Both the position numbers and the translations under genes were made by a program. Below are positions 8,918 to 17,630 of a stretch of 64,000 nt of DNA, piece by piece (within the stretch, counting starts at the first letter, position 1; every line of letters starts with the position of its first letter). The stretch comes from Mycobacterium parmense (GTDB lineage Bacteria > Actinomycetota > Actinomycetes > Mycobacteriales > Mycobacteriaceae), in assembly GCF_010730575.1 (NCBI RefSeq), contig NZ_AP022614.1, positions 4,154,001-4,218,000 of the forward strand. Reading direction: 5' to 3'. The notes below the pieces were generated by a model. The model was given only the letters and a program-made list of their open reading frames with translations. It searched no databases and was not told the DNA's origin.

Positions 8918-10405
8918 CTAGCCTCCGGCTTTCGCTGATGTCGTCACCACTGCCACCTGACCGAGCGTCGGTACCGTGTCACGAGCCAAAAGTGCTGCCT
9001 GCCTTGACAGAGCCGGTCCTGCGGCGAAGGTCCGCAACAATGGCCACGGCGCCTGCACCGCCGCCCCGGGGTCGAGGCCCAGCGCGCGTAGCGTCGAGTC
9101 GTCGGCGGCGATCCCGAATCGCACGCCGTTGTCGGACACCCAGAACAGCGACTCGCGGGAATCGGACGTGATCACACCGCTTGTCGACGCCACGAAGTTC
9201 GCCGCACCGGGCAGCACCAGCACCTGGTTCGCCACCACCGAGGCCGGGTCGCGGTCGTCGCGGACCAGGTGCACGATCCGGTCGTCGGTGTACGACGGCA
9301 CCGGCAGTCCGCGGCCGTTGTAGATGGTGACGCGCGCCTGCGGATCCGTCGAGCCCTTCTCCCACCCGACGCAGGTTGTCGGATTCGCCGCCGTGTCGAC
9401 GAAATTCAGCCGGCCGGTCGGGTAGTACTCCACCGCAAGTGAGTTCACCTCGGGGATGTTGACCAGCACGTCGGGAGTCACGGCGCGTGGCGCCGTAGAC
9501 CCGTAGGAGTTGGCGCTGCGCAGCAGGTCGGCCACGAAGCTGGTGACCTTCTGGACGCCGTCAGGCAACAGCACGTAGAACTGGCTGCCGCCGCCCGCGG
9601 TCTGAGCCTGCAGCACCGCACCGACCTGGGAGCCCGCGACCCACTTCGACGGCGTGCCCGCCTGCGGAACCTGCGGGACACGCAGCGGCTCCGTCGCGGG
9701 CAGCGCGTCGTGCAGCGCCCGCGAAATCGCGACGGGGGATGTCACTCCGGGGTCAAGGCCCAAGCTGAGGGTGACAGCCCTGTCGGCCGGATCCACCTGG
9801 GAGCGTTTGCCTCCCCAGATCACGTAAGTGGTGCCTTCGAAGGTGACCAGCAACCCCGCGTCGTCAGGCATCGGCGCGGCGCGGCCGCCGCTGGTGAGCG
9901 CGCCCGCGATCGAGGTGACGAGCGGCTTGTCTGTGCTGCGTGGGCGCCCCGCGGTGTCGCACACCGCCCACGCCGAGGTCGCCCCGCGATGCACCGGCAT
10001 GGCCGCGGGTGCTCCCGGGATGCCGATCAGCGGACCGGTCGGATACTTTGCGATCTCGGCGGGCTTCACCCACGTCGGTTGTCCCGCCGTTCCGGTCGCC
10101 AGCCTTGCCGACGTCAGGTTCAGCGCCGGGTAGAGCCTGCCGTCGATGCGCGCATAGAGCGCGCCGGAGTCGCGGTCCCCGATGATGGCCGAATCACCAA
10201 CTATGCCAGTCGGTTTGAGGACATTGAGCAACATCATCCAACCACCGGCGATGGCCACCAGGACCATGGACAACACCAGCGCGGCGGTCTGCTTGCGGTC
10301 GTCGTGCTTCATTCGAACCGAGAAGCGGGTCGTTGCCGCCCGGAGTCGGCGGTTGTAGAAGAGGTGGCCCGAATTCTGGTCGCGGTTGGACAGGCTCAGC
10401 GGCAT
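8918..10405 (-). CDS. eccB2: ESX type VII secretion membrane protein EccB (ESX-2 type)
   Basis: The 495-residue protein has the family signature: a cytoplasmic N terminus (MPLSLSNRDQNSGHLFYNRR), one transmembrane helix at about 41-61 and a long periplasmic part of repeated beta domains. Short family motifs such as LYPALNLTSARLATG and VPSYTDDRIVHLVRD are visible. EccB forms the periplasmic core of the ESX complex together with EccC, EccD and EccE. Its length equals my recollection of the M. tuberculosis ESX-2 EccB. It lies between the lytic transglycosylase and eccC genes, with three bases on either side, so the three are almost certainly translated from one message. Confidence 0.93.
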   Translation of the reverse strand: MPLSLSNRDQNSGHLFYNRRLRAATTRFSVRMKHDDRKQTAALVLSMVLVAIAGGWMMLLNVLKPTGIVGDSAIIGDRDSGALYARIDGRLYPALNLTSARLATGTAGQPTWVKPAEIAKYPTGPLIGIPGAPAAMPVHRGATSAWAVCDTAGRPRSTDKPLVTSIAGALTSGGRAAPMPDDAGLLVTFEGTTYVIWGGKRSQVDPADRAVTLSLGLDPGVTSPVAISRALHDALPATEPLRVPQVPQAGTPSKWVAGSQVGAVLQAQTAGGGSQFYVLLPDGVQKVTSFVADLLRSANSYGSTAPRAVTPDVLVNIPEVNSLAVEYYPTGRLNFVDTAANPTTCVGWEKGSTDPQARVTIYNGRGLPVPSYTDDRIVHLVRDDRDPASVVANQVLVLPGAANFVASTSGVITSDSRESLFWVSDNGVRFGIAADDSTLRALGLDPGAAVQAPWPLLRTFAAGPALSRQAALLARDTVPTLGQVAVVTTSAKAGG

Positions 10406-10408
10406 TTC

Positions 10409-11233
10409 TCAATACCCCTTGGGTGCTCGGCGAGGGTCGGCCTGCTGAATACGGTCGGCGAGATCGGATGCGTCGGCGGCGACGCCGTAGCGGCCCCGGG
10501 CATAGTTGATGAACGCGCACGCTTGTGCGACCAAGTTATGGATGTCGGAGGACGTTCCGGGTTGGTGGAAGGCCGCGAACGTCGGCGCGATGAACTGCCA
10601 GGCGCCCACGCTGGGCTGCCCGGCGGCGGGGTTGAGGGCGTCGGCGTGGTAGCTCGATTCGCGGCGAGCCACCAGGTCCATCCCGCGGACCCATCGCGCG
10701 CGGGCCACAGGGTCGTGAATTCCTTTGATATCCAATGCTTTGCCGATCGCAGCCAACACCGCAGGCCGGCCGGATCTCGTCGGCGGCGGGTAGTGCAGCC
10801 GACGGAGGCGCAGCGCCAGAATCCTGGCCCGGGCCCGCGAGGCAGCGATGTGCCGGTGCGCAGAACGCAACCTGGCCGCCATGCGGGCCGCGGCCTCACG
10901 TCGGCCCAACGGCGTGGCAGCCGACGGTGCCTCGACTTCGGCCTTCGCGGCTTGCAGCAGCGCGCGCGTCGCGGCGCTGGCGCGCCCGTGATCGGTTCTC
11001 GCGGCCGTCACGAGTTGAGCGAGCGCCCGGTCTGCCTCGGCAGCCTCGTGTAGTTGACTCGAGAGGTGCCCCGTCGCCCGCGCGCGCGTCTGCGCCGACG
11101 TATCGACGACGGATTGCCCGACGTTGCCGGCGAAGAGGCTGTGGCCGCGGGTCAACGCCTTCACCGCCTGAGCCATGAACGGATCAGTCAACGACTCCCC
11201 CTGAGCTGTCGACGTGCGCTCGGCGCGTTGCAT
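10409..11233 (-). CDS. ESX-associated transglycosylase-like protein (Rv3896c-like)
   Basis: The 274-residue protein has an N-terminal Ala-rich helical region (about 50-145, likely coiled coil) and a C-terminal lysozyme-like transglycosylase domain. The candidate catalytic glutamate is Glu192 in RRESSYHADALN, followed by the fold motif GAWQFIAPTFAAF (210-222). No signal peptide is evident, so it may be exported by the ESX machinery rather than Sec; that is inference. It precedes eccB by three bases. A matching gene sits at the same place in the M. tuberculosis ESX-2 locus. A likely role is local peptidoglycan opening for the secretion complex. Confidence 0.78.
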   Translation of the reverse strand: MQRAERTSTAQGESLTDPFMAQAVKALTRGHSLFAGNVGQSVVDTSAQTRARATGHLSSQLHEAAEADRALAQLVTAARTDHGRASAATRALLQAAKAEVEAPSAATPLGRREAAARMAARLRSAHRHIAASRARARILALRLRRLHYPPPTRSGRPAVLAAIGKALDIKGIHDPVARARWVRGMDLVARRESSYHADALNPAAGQPSVGAWQFIAPTFAAFHQPGTSSDIHNLVAQACAFINYARGRYGVAADASDLADRIQQADPRRAPKGY

Positions 11234-11415
11234 CCTTTTCGGACACTCGAGTTACTCCCACACCCTCCGGTCTCTGCCTCGGCCGCATCAATAGCATGCC
11301 CGAAAGCAATTCGGCAGACGGCCGCTTTCGAGCACTGAGGGTATCGCTCGCTGAACTGCCCGACTACTCACCTTGGGTGCCCGAGATGCAATTCCACGCC
11401 GTACGCGAACTCCGG

Positions 11416-12471
11416 CTACTCTTTGGCTTCGTCCTCGCTCGGCATGATGACGATCCGCCGATTCGGCCTGTTGGTGACGACGGTCGGCTTGCCTTCACCG
11501 GGCTTGGTGACGGGAGCGCTCGGCGGGACCGTCAACCTGCCTTTCACCGGCTGGCCGTTGGGCACGCCCGGTGCGGTCACGCGCTTCTCCCCCGGCTTGT
11601 CCTTGGCGCCGCCGTCAGCGCCGGCGCCCATCGCGCCCGGGGGCATCATCGGCATGCCGGTCATTCCCGTGGGTCCCGACATTGTCGGCGTGCCACCAGT
11701 CGGCGCCCCAAGCAGCCCCTTCGTCGGCGCTCCCGACGGAGTGGTCGGTGGCGACGAGGACGGCACGGGCGGCGGACCGAGCGAGCTGGCCGGTGTCGTG
11801 CCACCCAACCCGCCGCCGCCGAGACCACCGGCGCCCCCGCCGCCGGCCTCAGGGTCAGGGCCGAAGCCGTCGACCAGCGCCGGGCTACCCGCTTCGAGGG
11901 CGCCCGCCCCGTGAGACGCCCCCTGGACCGCGCTCATCAGCGGCTGAATAGCGCTCTGACCGGCCTGCATGGCCTGTTGCGGCAGCTGCGTCAGCGGCCC
12001 CATGATGCCGCCGACGGCGCCGCCGAGCGCGCCGGTGATGGTCGAGATCATCTGCTGCATCGTCTGGGCGGATTGCTGGGCGCCGGCTTGCGCGCCCACG
12101 CCTTGCATCTGCTGCGCCGAGTCGGCTTCATTGGAAGTGAACTTGGCCAGTGCGTCCGCCGCGTGCGCCTTGCGGTCCAGATCCCCCTGGGTGCTGGATG
12201 CCACATCTCCCGGCACGCCAGAATTGCTTGCAAGAACAGCCGCGCCCGCAGCAATACCCGCCGGTGCCTGAGAAGGGGGAGGCGGCGGCGTCGGCGTAAT
12301 CGGCGGTGGTGGCGTGGCGCCTATCAGAATCGGCAAGGTGTCCGGCGTTACTTTGACCGTTGTGCCGGGTGGAAGGTTCGCGAGCCCGGGCGGAATCGGC
12401 GTTGCCGGCAGAAGCGACGGGATCGGGTTAGGCACTAGAGGTCCGGACGGTGTCGGACCATCTCCGCTCAT
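11416..12471 (-). CDS. Pro/Gly/Ala-rich ESX-associated protein of unknown function
   Basis: The 351-residue product is not recognised as a characterised protein. Residues 1-75 are proline-rich (ATPPPPITPTPPPPPSQ). A short Ala/Gln-rich, probably helical part (about 80-200) contains AQQSAQTMQQMISTITGALGG. The C-terminal half is low-complexity Gly/Pro/Met (GGGGLGG, GMPMMPPGAMGAGADGG) and ends in a charged tail. This resembles secreted ESX substrates of the EspB/EspE kind in composition, but no specific homology is claimed. It stands in the place of Rv3897c/Rv3898c in the ESX-2 locus, upstream of the transglycosylase with a 182-base gap. Codon use is GC-rich and consistent with a real gene. Confidence 0.6.
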   Translation of the reverse strand: MSGDGPTPSGPLVPNPIPSLLPATPIPPGLANLPPGTTVKVTPDTLPILIGATPPPPITPTPPPPPSQAPAGIAAGAAVLASNSGVPGDVASSTQGDLDRKAHAADALAKFTSNEADSAQQMQGVGAQAGAQQSAQTMQQMISTITGALGGAVGGIMGPLTQLPQQAMQAGQSAIQPLMSAVQGASHGAGALEAGSPALVDGFGPDPEAGGGGAGGLGGGGLGGTTPASSLGPPPVPSSSPPTTPSGAPTKGLLGAPTGGTPTMSGPTGMTGMPMMPPGAMGAGADGGAKDKPGEKRVTAPGVPNGQPVKGRLTVPPSAPVTKPGEGKPTVVTNRPNRRIVIMPSEDEAKE

Positions 12472-12618
12472 AAGTTCACCTCATCCCCCGCTGTGCTCGC
12501 TTGCCGGCCCGGAGCGCCATTGCGTGCTGCACCGTCATTTTGTCACAGCTGTCATCGCGCGGTATTCATGTTGGATCCCGACCTCTTCAGCCCCGAACGC
12601 GGCCGGCACAAATCGCGA

Positions 12619-12725
12619 ACAGCGGCCGAATCGTAGTCGGGCAGGCATTCAGCACACCGTCTTTACGTATCGACGATGCGTCGCCGCAAATGTCTACTTC
12701 GTTGTCCCGACGGCACGGGTTTCGA
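12619..12725 (-). pseudogene. Decayed copy of the 3' region of the neighbouring DUF5631/5632-like gene
   Basis: The stretch matches 14268-14375, inside the large gene at 14156-16309, in the same orientation at roughly three quarters of positions by eye (ACAGCGGCC.AATCGT.GTCGGG, then GCATTCAG and CTTCGTT). One frame reads DNEVDICGDASSIRKDGVLNACP, cut here to its ends DNEV and VLNACP, against DNEAEV and VLNAYP in the intact gene. Small indels break the frame. It lies in the 305-base gap between the Pro-rich gene and the HNH gene; nothing else is recognised in that gap. Confidence 0.65.
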
Positions 12726-12776
12726 GGTTCGCGGTAGTCGCCGAAAGTTGTCGGACCTGGTTGCGATGATGGGGTT

Positions 12777-14024
12777 ATGTCGTTGACCACTTCGTCTGCT
12801 GTGGCGCCGAGTCCTGTTGAGCGGGTTGATGGGTTGTTTGCGGAGTTGGCGGAGTTGGCCGGTCAGCGCAATGCCATCGATGGGCGCATCGTGGAAATTG
12901 TGGCCGAGTTGGATCGCGACGAGCTGTGCGGGGCCACCGGCGCGCGCTCGATCGCGGCGTTGGTGGCCTGGAAGCTGGGCGCGTCCTCGGCCCATGCCCA
13001 CACGATCACCACCGTCGCGCGCCGGCTCGAGCAGTTCCCGCGCTGCGCCCAGGGCCTGCGGGAGGGCCGGCTGTCACTGGATCAGGTCGGGGTGATCGCC
13101 GCGCGCGCCGCCCACGGCTCTGATGAGCACTACGCCCAGCTGGCGTCGGTGGCCACGGTCACCCAGCTGCGCACCGCGGTCAACCTCGAACCACGCCCCG
13201 ACCCCCCGGCGCGGCCCGAACCCGGCCCCTCGATCACCACGACCTCGAACCAGGAGTTCACCTGCTGGCGGATCAGGCTCGCGCACCCCGACTCCGCGAA
13301 ACTCGACGCGGCGCTGGGCGCGCATCGCGAGGCGCTGATCGCCGAGTGGAAACACGACCGCGGCGACGCCACCCGTGTTTCGGAGAGCGCGCCGCCGTTC
13401 CCGGGCAACGTCGAGGCGTTGATGCGCCTGATCGAGACCGGCTGGGATGCCGAGGCCACCCGCCGCCCGCACAGCCAGCACACCACCGTGGTGGTGCACC
13501 TCGACGTCGAGCAGCCCGCCGCCGCCCTGCACCTGGGGCCGGCACTCACCGACGCCGAACGCCAGTACCTGACCTGCGATGCCACCTACGAGGTCTGGTT
13601 TCACCGCGACGGCCAGCCCCTGGGCGCCGCACGCAGCACCCGCACCATCAACCGGCGACTGCGCCGCGCCCTGCAACACCGCCACCCCCACTGCGCAGTC
13701 CCCGGCTGTGGCGCCACCCGCGGCCTACACGCCCACCACCTCCAACACTGGGAAAACGGCGGCCCCACCGAGCTGACCAACCTGGTCCTGATCTGCCCCC
13801 ACCACCACCGCGCCCACCACCGCGGCGACATCACCCTCACCGGACCCGCCCACCAACTGCTCGTCACCGACAACACCGGCCGACCCCTGCAGCCCGGACC
13901 ACTGGCACGCCCACCCACGACACCACCACCCGCCGTCCCCCCATACCCCGGGCCCACCGGCGAACGCGCCCAATGGTGGTGGTACCAACCGTTTGAACCA
14001 CAACCACCGCCAACAAACAATTAA
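12777..14024 (+). CDS. HNH endonuclease, DUF222/13E12 repeat family
   Basis: The 415-residue protein has an N-terminal DUF222 helical domain (about 15-300) and a C-terminal HNH nuclease domain: CAVPGC, then LHAHHLQHWENGGPTELTNL and CPHHHRAHHRG. This multi-copy actinobacterial family is best known in mycobacteria as the REP13E12 proteins; its function is unproven but fits a selfish or DNA-processing nuclease. It is the only plus-strand gene inside the minus-strand ESX-associated cluster. A degraded fragment of the right-hand neighbour lies on its left side, which suggests rearrangement or insertion here. No terminal inverted repeats were found. The first part of the gene uses T- and G-ending codons, whereas the last third is strongly C-ending. 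Confidence 0.85.
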   Translation: MSLTTSSAVAPSPVERVDGLFAELAELAGQRNAIDGRIVEIVAELDRDELCGATGARSIAALVAWKLGASSAHAHTITTVARRLEQFPRCAQGLREGRLSLDQVGVIAARAAHGSDEHYAQLASVATVTQLRTAVNLEPRPDPPARPEPGPSITTTSNQEFTCWRIRLAHPDSAKLDAALGAHREALIAEWKHDRGDATRVSESAPPFPGNVEALMRLIETGWDAEATRRPHSQHTTVVVHLDVEQPAAALHLGPALTDAERQYLTCDATYEVWFHRDGQPLGAARSTRTINRRLRRALQHRHPHCAVPGCGATRGLHAHHLQHWENGGPTELTNLVLICPHHHRAHHRGDITLTGPAHQLLVTDNTGRPLQPGPLARPPTTPPPAVPPYPGPTGERAQWWWYQPFEPQPPPTNN

Positions 14025-14155
14025 TGGATTCCGTCTGGTATCACCGCGCGATCGGATTTTGAAGTCAGGGCCGGCTACCAGGCCCCGCCAAGCGGCCCAC
14101 CCGGCCAAGTCGGGTCATAGCTGCCGCCGCGGTATCTATAGCGGAGCACGCCCGC

Positions 14156-16309
14156 TTAGACAGCACCGAGGCGGCTGATCGCAGCGAACCACGCTAGGTG
14201 GTAATTCGCCAGATATTCGTGATCATCAATCAAAGCCTCGATCGCGGCCAAAAGCATCCAGTCGCCTACAGCGGCCAAATCGTGGTCGGGGTACGCATTC
14301 AGAACGGCGTTTTGCGTATCGAGGATCCGGCCGCGCAACACTTCTGCTTCGTTATCGAGAACACCCGTTTTTCGCACTGCCGGCGCTGCGAGAGCTTGTG
14401 CTATCCGTGGGAGACCGTCGCGGCGGCGCACCGCATGCACGAGTGCTGGTCCGAGTTCATCGACTTGTGGTACGGCGGAGCGAGCCGGCCGGTCGCCGGT
14501 CATCGAAGGCTCGTCCGGGGCGGCTTCGGCGACACGGGAGTTGCTTTGGTGGGCAGCCGCGATGACGACGGCGCCCAATAGGTCGACCGCAGTCGCATTG
14601 CGTCGGCGCAGCGTTGGTTCCAGCAGCGTCACGTGGGCGGGAAGGCGGACATGGGGCGGGATCCACCCGCAGGCAAGATCAGTAACCACCAGAGTGGTAG
14701 TGCCGTCGTCACGCAGCCCAGCCGCCCAGGAGAGCCGGGGTTCCTGACGTGCTACCGCGTTTACCAGCCGCTGTAATCGCTGCTGCTCGGCCGACCTGGC
14801 AGACGCTGCGCCTGCTGTGGCGCCAGCGGTCGCGGACAGAGCCGACGCGCCGGCCGTTGTCGCAGAACCGGCGCCCGCCTGCCCCGGGCCCGCTCCGGGA
14901 GTTGCCCGCTCCACCGGGGAGACCACCGGACCGCCAGCCGACGGGGATGATCCGGGGGAGGGCGCGACAGGCGACCCAGAGACCGGCGCCGTCGGGATAG
15001 ACGGCGTTGCCGGGGCCGCCACAATGGGTGGGCGTAGGTCGGACCCGTAAGCGGGCAGCGGTCCGGTAGGCACGCTCGCGCCGCTCACCACCGGCGCCGA
15101 GGGCGCCGACCAAGAGCCGCCAGTCATTACCGCAGGCGCCACCGCCGCCACGCCCCCTGTGGGGGTCGAAACGACGGGGTTGCTTGGAGTAGCCGGACCG
15201 ATCTCAGAACCCGTCGCCGCGGCCTCCGCACCCCCGGACATTGGTGCCGAAATGACGGGCGCGGCTGCCATCGGGGCGGCCACTTGCGGTGGAGGAGCGG
15301 CCCCTTGCCCCACCGCATTCATCGCTCCCCCGGACAATGCTTGGGCACCCGCACCCGCCGGCTGCCCGTTCATCATTCCTGTGGCGAACGTCTGCCCAAG
15401 GGGGCCAGGTGACAGGCCTTGGCCAAGTGCTGCTGGGGACATGGCACCAGTTGGCGCTCCTGGCATGCTCGGGGCAGCAGTGGCGATCGGCGCGCCAGAC
15501 AAGGGTGAATTACTGCCAGCCGACGGGAGGCCGCGCACTCCGCTGTTGCCTGTGGCTGGTAAGGCCCACGACCCCGGAGACGCCCCACCTGGCGGCGGCA
15601 CACCCGCATCGCTACGCACGCCACTACCGCCAGATGCTGCTTGCGGTGACCCATAGGGCAGGCCGCCGCGACCATCAACACGGATCCCCTGGCCGTGCCC
15701 GGCCGCTTGCGGCGCGCTCAAATCGTCGTCGCTCATCACAGCAGGCGCCGAAGCATCGCCGACATCAAAGCCGTGATCTCGAGCCCACGTGCGTGCGTCA
15801 CTTCCCGATTGTTCGCCGTCAAGGATTTTCTGTATGCCAATTATTATCTTGTCGACCGTCGTGCGGCTCGCGTTGGCAGCGTCTGCATTGCAACGCAATT
15901 GAACAGCTTGGATTTCTGCTAATTGCTGGGGCGACGGCTTATTCGAACGAAGTATTTGGTTTATCTCCTCGTTGCCTCGGTCTGCTATGTCTGTCAGCCG
16001 GCTTCTCAGAAAGTCGATCGCGTCGGCGCAGGAATCGAGGGCTCTCGCTTTTGCTTGGTACTTTTCGGCCAAATCGAGATGATGCTTTTGTCCCTGCTGG
16101 TATCGAGACACGAGGTCATCCGCTGTGCGTCCCTTATTGCCGTCCGTATATGCGGTCCACTGCTTCTGGAGGTTTTGCGCGTATTCTTGCTGCTCGGTGC
16201 ATGCATGATTCCAGTGCGCGGCGCAGTTGCGGAGATCCGCCGACGGTTCCGGCCACCACGGTCCCACGAGCGGGACTGAATACAGCCCGGCTGGGATATC
16301 AGCTCCCAT
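14156..16309 (-). CDS. Large ESX-2-associated two-domain protein (Rv3899c-like)
   Basis: The 717-residue protein has three parts. Residues 1-170 are predicted alpha-helical, starting with PLVGPWWPEPSADLRN and containing long amphipathic stretches such as DLVSRYQQGQKHHLDLAEKY. Residues about 200-510 form a Pro/Ala/Gly/Ser low-complexity linker. Residues about 515-717 form a folded domain with EQQRLQRLVNAVARQEPRLSW, TTTLVVTDLACGWIPPHV and the end ANYHLAWFAAISRLGAV. The C-terminal domain resembles what I recall of M. tuberculosis Rv3899c (DUF5631/DUF5632); this is from memory. Helical head plus low-complexity linker plus C-terminal domain is a common layout of ESX effectors. It overlaps the stop of the upstream membrane-protein gene by 11 bases. 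The function is unknown. Confidence 0.72.
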   Translation of the reverse strand: MGADIPAGLYSVPLVGPWWPEPSADLRNCAAHWNHACTEQQEYAQNLQKQWTAYTDGNKGRTADDLVSRYQQGQKHHLDLAEKYQAKARALDSCADAIDFLRSRLTDIADRGNEEINQILRSNKPSPQQLAEIQAVQLRCNADAANASRTTVDKIIIGIQKILDGEQSGSDARTWARDHGFDVGDASAPAVMSDDDLSAPQAAGHGQGIRVDGRGGLPYGSPQAASGGSGVRSDAGVPPPGGASPGSWALPATGNSGVRGLPSAGSNSPLSGAPIATAAPSMPGAPTGAMSPAALGQGLSPGPLGQTFATGMMNGQPAGAGAQALSGGAMNAVGQGAAPPPQVAAPMAAAPVISAPMSGGAEAAATGSEIGPATPSNPVVSTPTGGVAAVAPAVMTGGSWSAPSAPVVSGASVPTGPLPAYGSDLRPPIVAAPATPSIPTAPVSGSPVAPSPGSSPSAGGPVVSPVERATPGAGPGQAGAGSATTAGASALSATAGATAGAASARSAEQQRLQRLVNAVARQEPRLSWAAGLRDDGTTTLVVTDLACGWIPPHVRLPAHVTLLEPTLRRRNATAVDLLGAVVIAAAHQSNSRVAEAAPDEPSMTGDRPARSAVPQVDELGPALVHAVRRRDGLPRIAQALAAPAVRKTGVLDNEAEVLRGRILDTQNAVLNAYPDHDLAAVGDWMLLAAIEALIDDHEYLANYHLAWFAAISRLGAV

Positions 16310-16856
16310 TGCACATGTTCTTCAGTACGGCGTCCTTCACATTTATGTCGTCCAGTGCGGCATGAAATTCAGCATCGGTAGCCACGCTTTTGCTGCCCAT
16401 CGCTGTGGCGGTGCGGTATGCCGTCGCCAGCGCATGTGCAGCGTCGCGGTGGGCGGGGTCGAGGGCTGGATCGGCGGCCGCGCTATCGAGCATGGCCGCA
16501 GCGTTCGTAAGCGCAACACGGCCTAAACCCACGTCGGTGCCGTTCGTGTCCGTCTGTACCGCTCGTGCTGCCAACCTGTACGTATTACACAGCTGTTGCT
16601 GCGCAGCTGAGCTCTCGGCAACGGTATAGGTGGTCGTCGGAGTTGTAGGTGTAGCTGGCGCCCGCGTGGGGTGATCCAAGGTCAGAATCAGCGACAAAAC
16701 GGCCACCACGGCGGCGCCCGCCGCGACTGTTAAAGCGAGCAATGCGATAGCGCGGGATGTGCGTTCGTGAGTCGCGGGATGAGCCTTCAACCTCTGCACG
16801 CGCGGGAGCCGAACACTCGACCCTTCCCCACTCTTCGAAGGCTGGTGCCCCGGCAT
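16299..16856 (-). CDS. Small single-pass membrane protein, ESX-2-associated, unknown function
   Basis: The 185-residue protein starts MPGHQPSKSGEG. I chose the ATG at 16856 because AAGGGGAGGAACG directly precedes it; the frame stays open upstream without a good ribosome site. A basic, cytoplasmic N-terminal part is followed by one transmembrane helix (about 34-58, AIALLALTVAAGAAVVAVLS), a Thr/Pro stretch and an extracytoplasmic Ala-rich helical domain with two cysteines (LCNTYRLAARAVQ and NMCNGS) that may form a disulfide. It overlaps the following large gene by 11 bases, so the two are translationally linked and may work together. It occupies the position of small membrane proteins in the M. 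tuberculosis ESX-2 region. Confidence 0.7.
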   Translation of the reverse strand: MPGHQPSKSGEGSSVRLPRVQRLKAHPATHERTSRAIALLALTVAAGAAVVAVLSLILTLDHPTRAPATPTTPTTTYTVAESSAAQQQLCNTYRLAARAVQTDTNGTDVGLGRVALTNAAAMLDSAAADPALDPAHRDAAHALATAYRTATAMGSKSVATDAEFHAALDDINVKDAVLKNMCNGS

Positions 16857-17095
16857 CGTTCCTCCCCTTGCTTCGCTGGAACCCTTTCGAAACATGCACC
16901 GATTGGGCCCAGTCCTTGGCACATCGTCAACCATGGAAGCAATACCTTCTCAACTCATGGTGGAACACACAGGGGGATGGCGGCAAATCATTTCATCATC
17001 GGAGGCTGCCATCAACGCGGCGGCTGCTATTGGCTCCATAGCTCAACTCTTTGGGTATCTGCCACCACACCCGATACTGCGCGGCATAGCGTGCC

Positions 17096-17433
17096 TCACA
17101 ACTTCGTGTCTGTATGAGTAGTTGATCGACCTAAACCGCCCCGCACAGCGGTCGATTCAGTCGCAATCCGCTGATCCAAGGTGGTAAACGTCTTGGCGGC
17201 GTGGTCGCCTTCTTGCTGACCGACGTCGGAGCCTTCCTCGTACGCCTGCAGGTTCTTCACATGCTGGGCATGCGCGGAGCTAAGGACCTCTTGGAAGCCC
17301 TCCGCGGCGACGAACTCACCGAACATGCCCGACCAGCTGCCCCGAGATCGGTGACCAGCCCGAGTTTCGCGTGCTAGCCAGCCCGGCGAGAGTCGTTGGC
17401 CCCCGAGCGCAGCATGTCCGGATCAACGAACAT
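17096..17433 (-). pseudogene. DUF2563 family gene, inactivated copy
   Basis: From an ATG at 17433 with GGGGAGGGG upstream the frame reads MFVDPDMLRSGANDSRRAG and then stops at a TAG (17374-17376). The rest of the family sequence resumes in another frame from MFGEFVAAEGFQEVLSSAHA onwards and runs to 17096, with AQHVKNLQAYEEGSDVGQQ and TFTTLDQR. So it carries at least one nonsense change and one frameshift compared with the intact copy at 17631-17960. The 239 bases between this gene and the membrane protein downstream, and the 197 bases up to the intact copy, hold nothing I can assign. Confidence 0.75.
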
Positions 17434-17630
17434 GGCGCCCCTCCCCGACTTCGATGCGAAAAACGGCGGATGAATCACCGTTTGGAGCAGGCACCGGCGG
17501 TCGCGCCCACTGATCAGCCGTTGGAAACCTTCGTCTCGGCGATCTGGTCGAAGCAGGCGTTGCGATCGACTTGTGTCGATACCTCGAAGGGAATTCTGGC
17601 TCGCCGCAACGGCAAACCAGTGCATGTCGG

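Noticed and set aside
12777..14024. HNH gene as an insertion sequence
   Set aside because: No transposase, terminal inverted repeats or clear target duplication was found; the flanking similarity is to a neighbouring gene.
16894..17121. Small plus-strand open frame with the segment SSEAAINAAAAIGSIAQLFG
   Set aside because: It has many codons rare in this genome, no ribosome site and no family resemblance, and it runs into the DUF2563 pseudogene; it may be chance.
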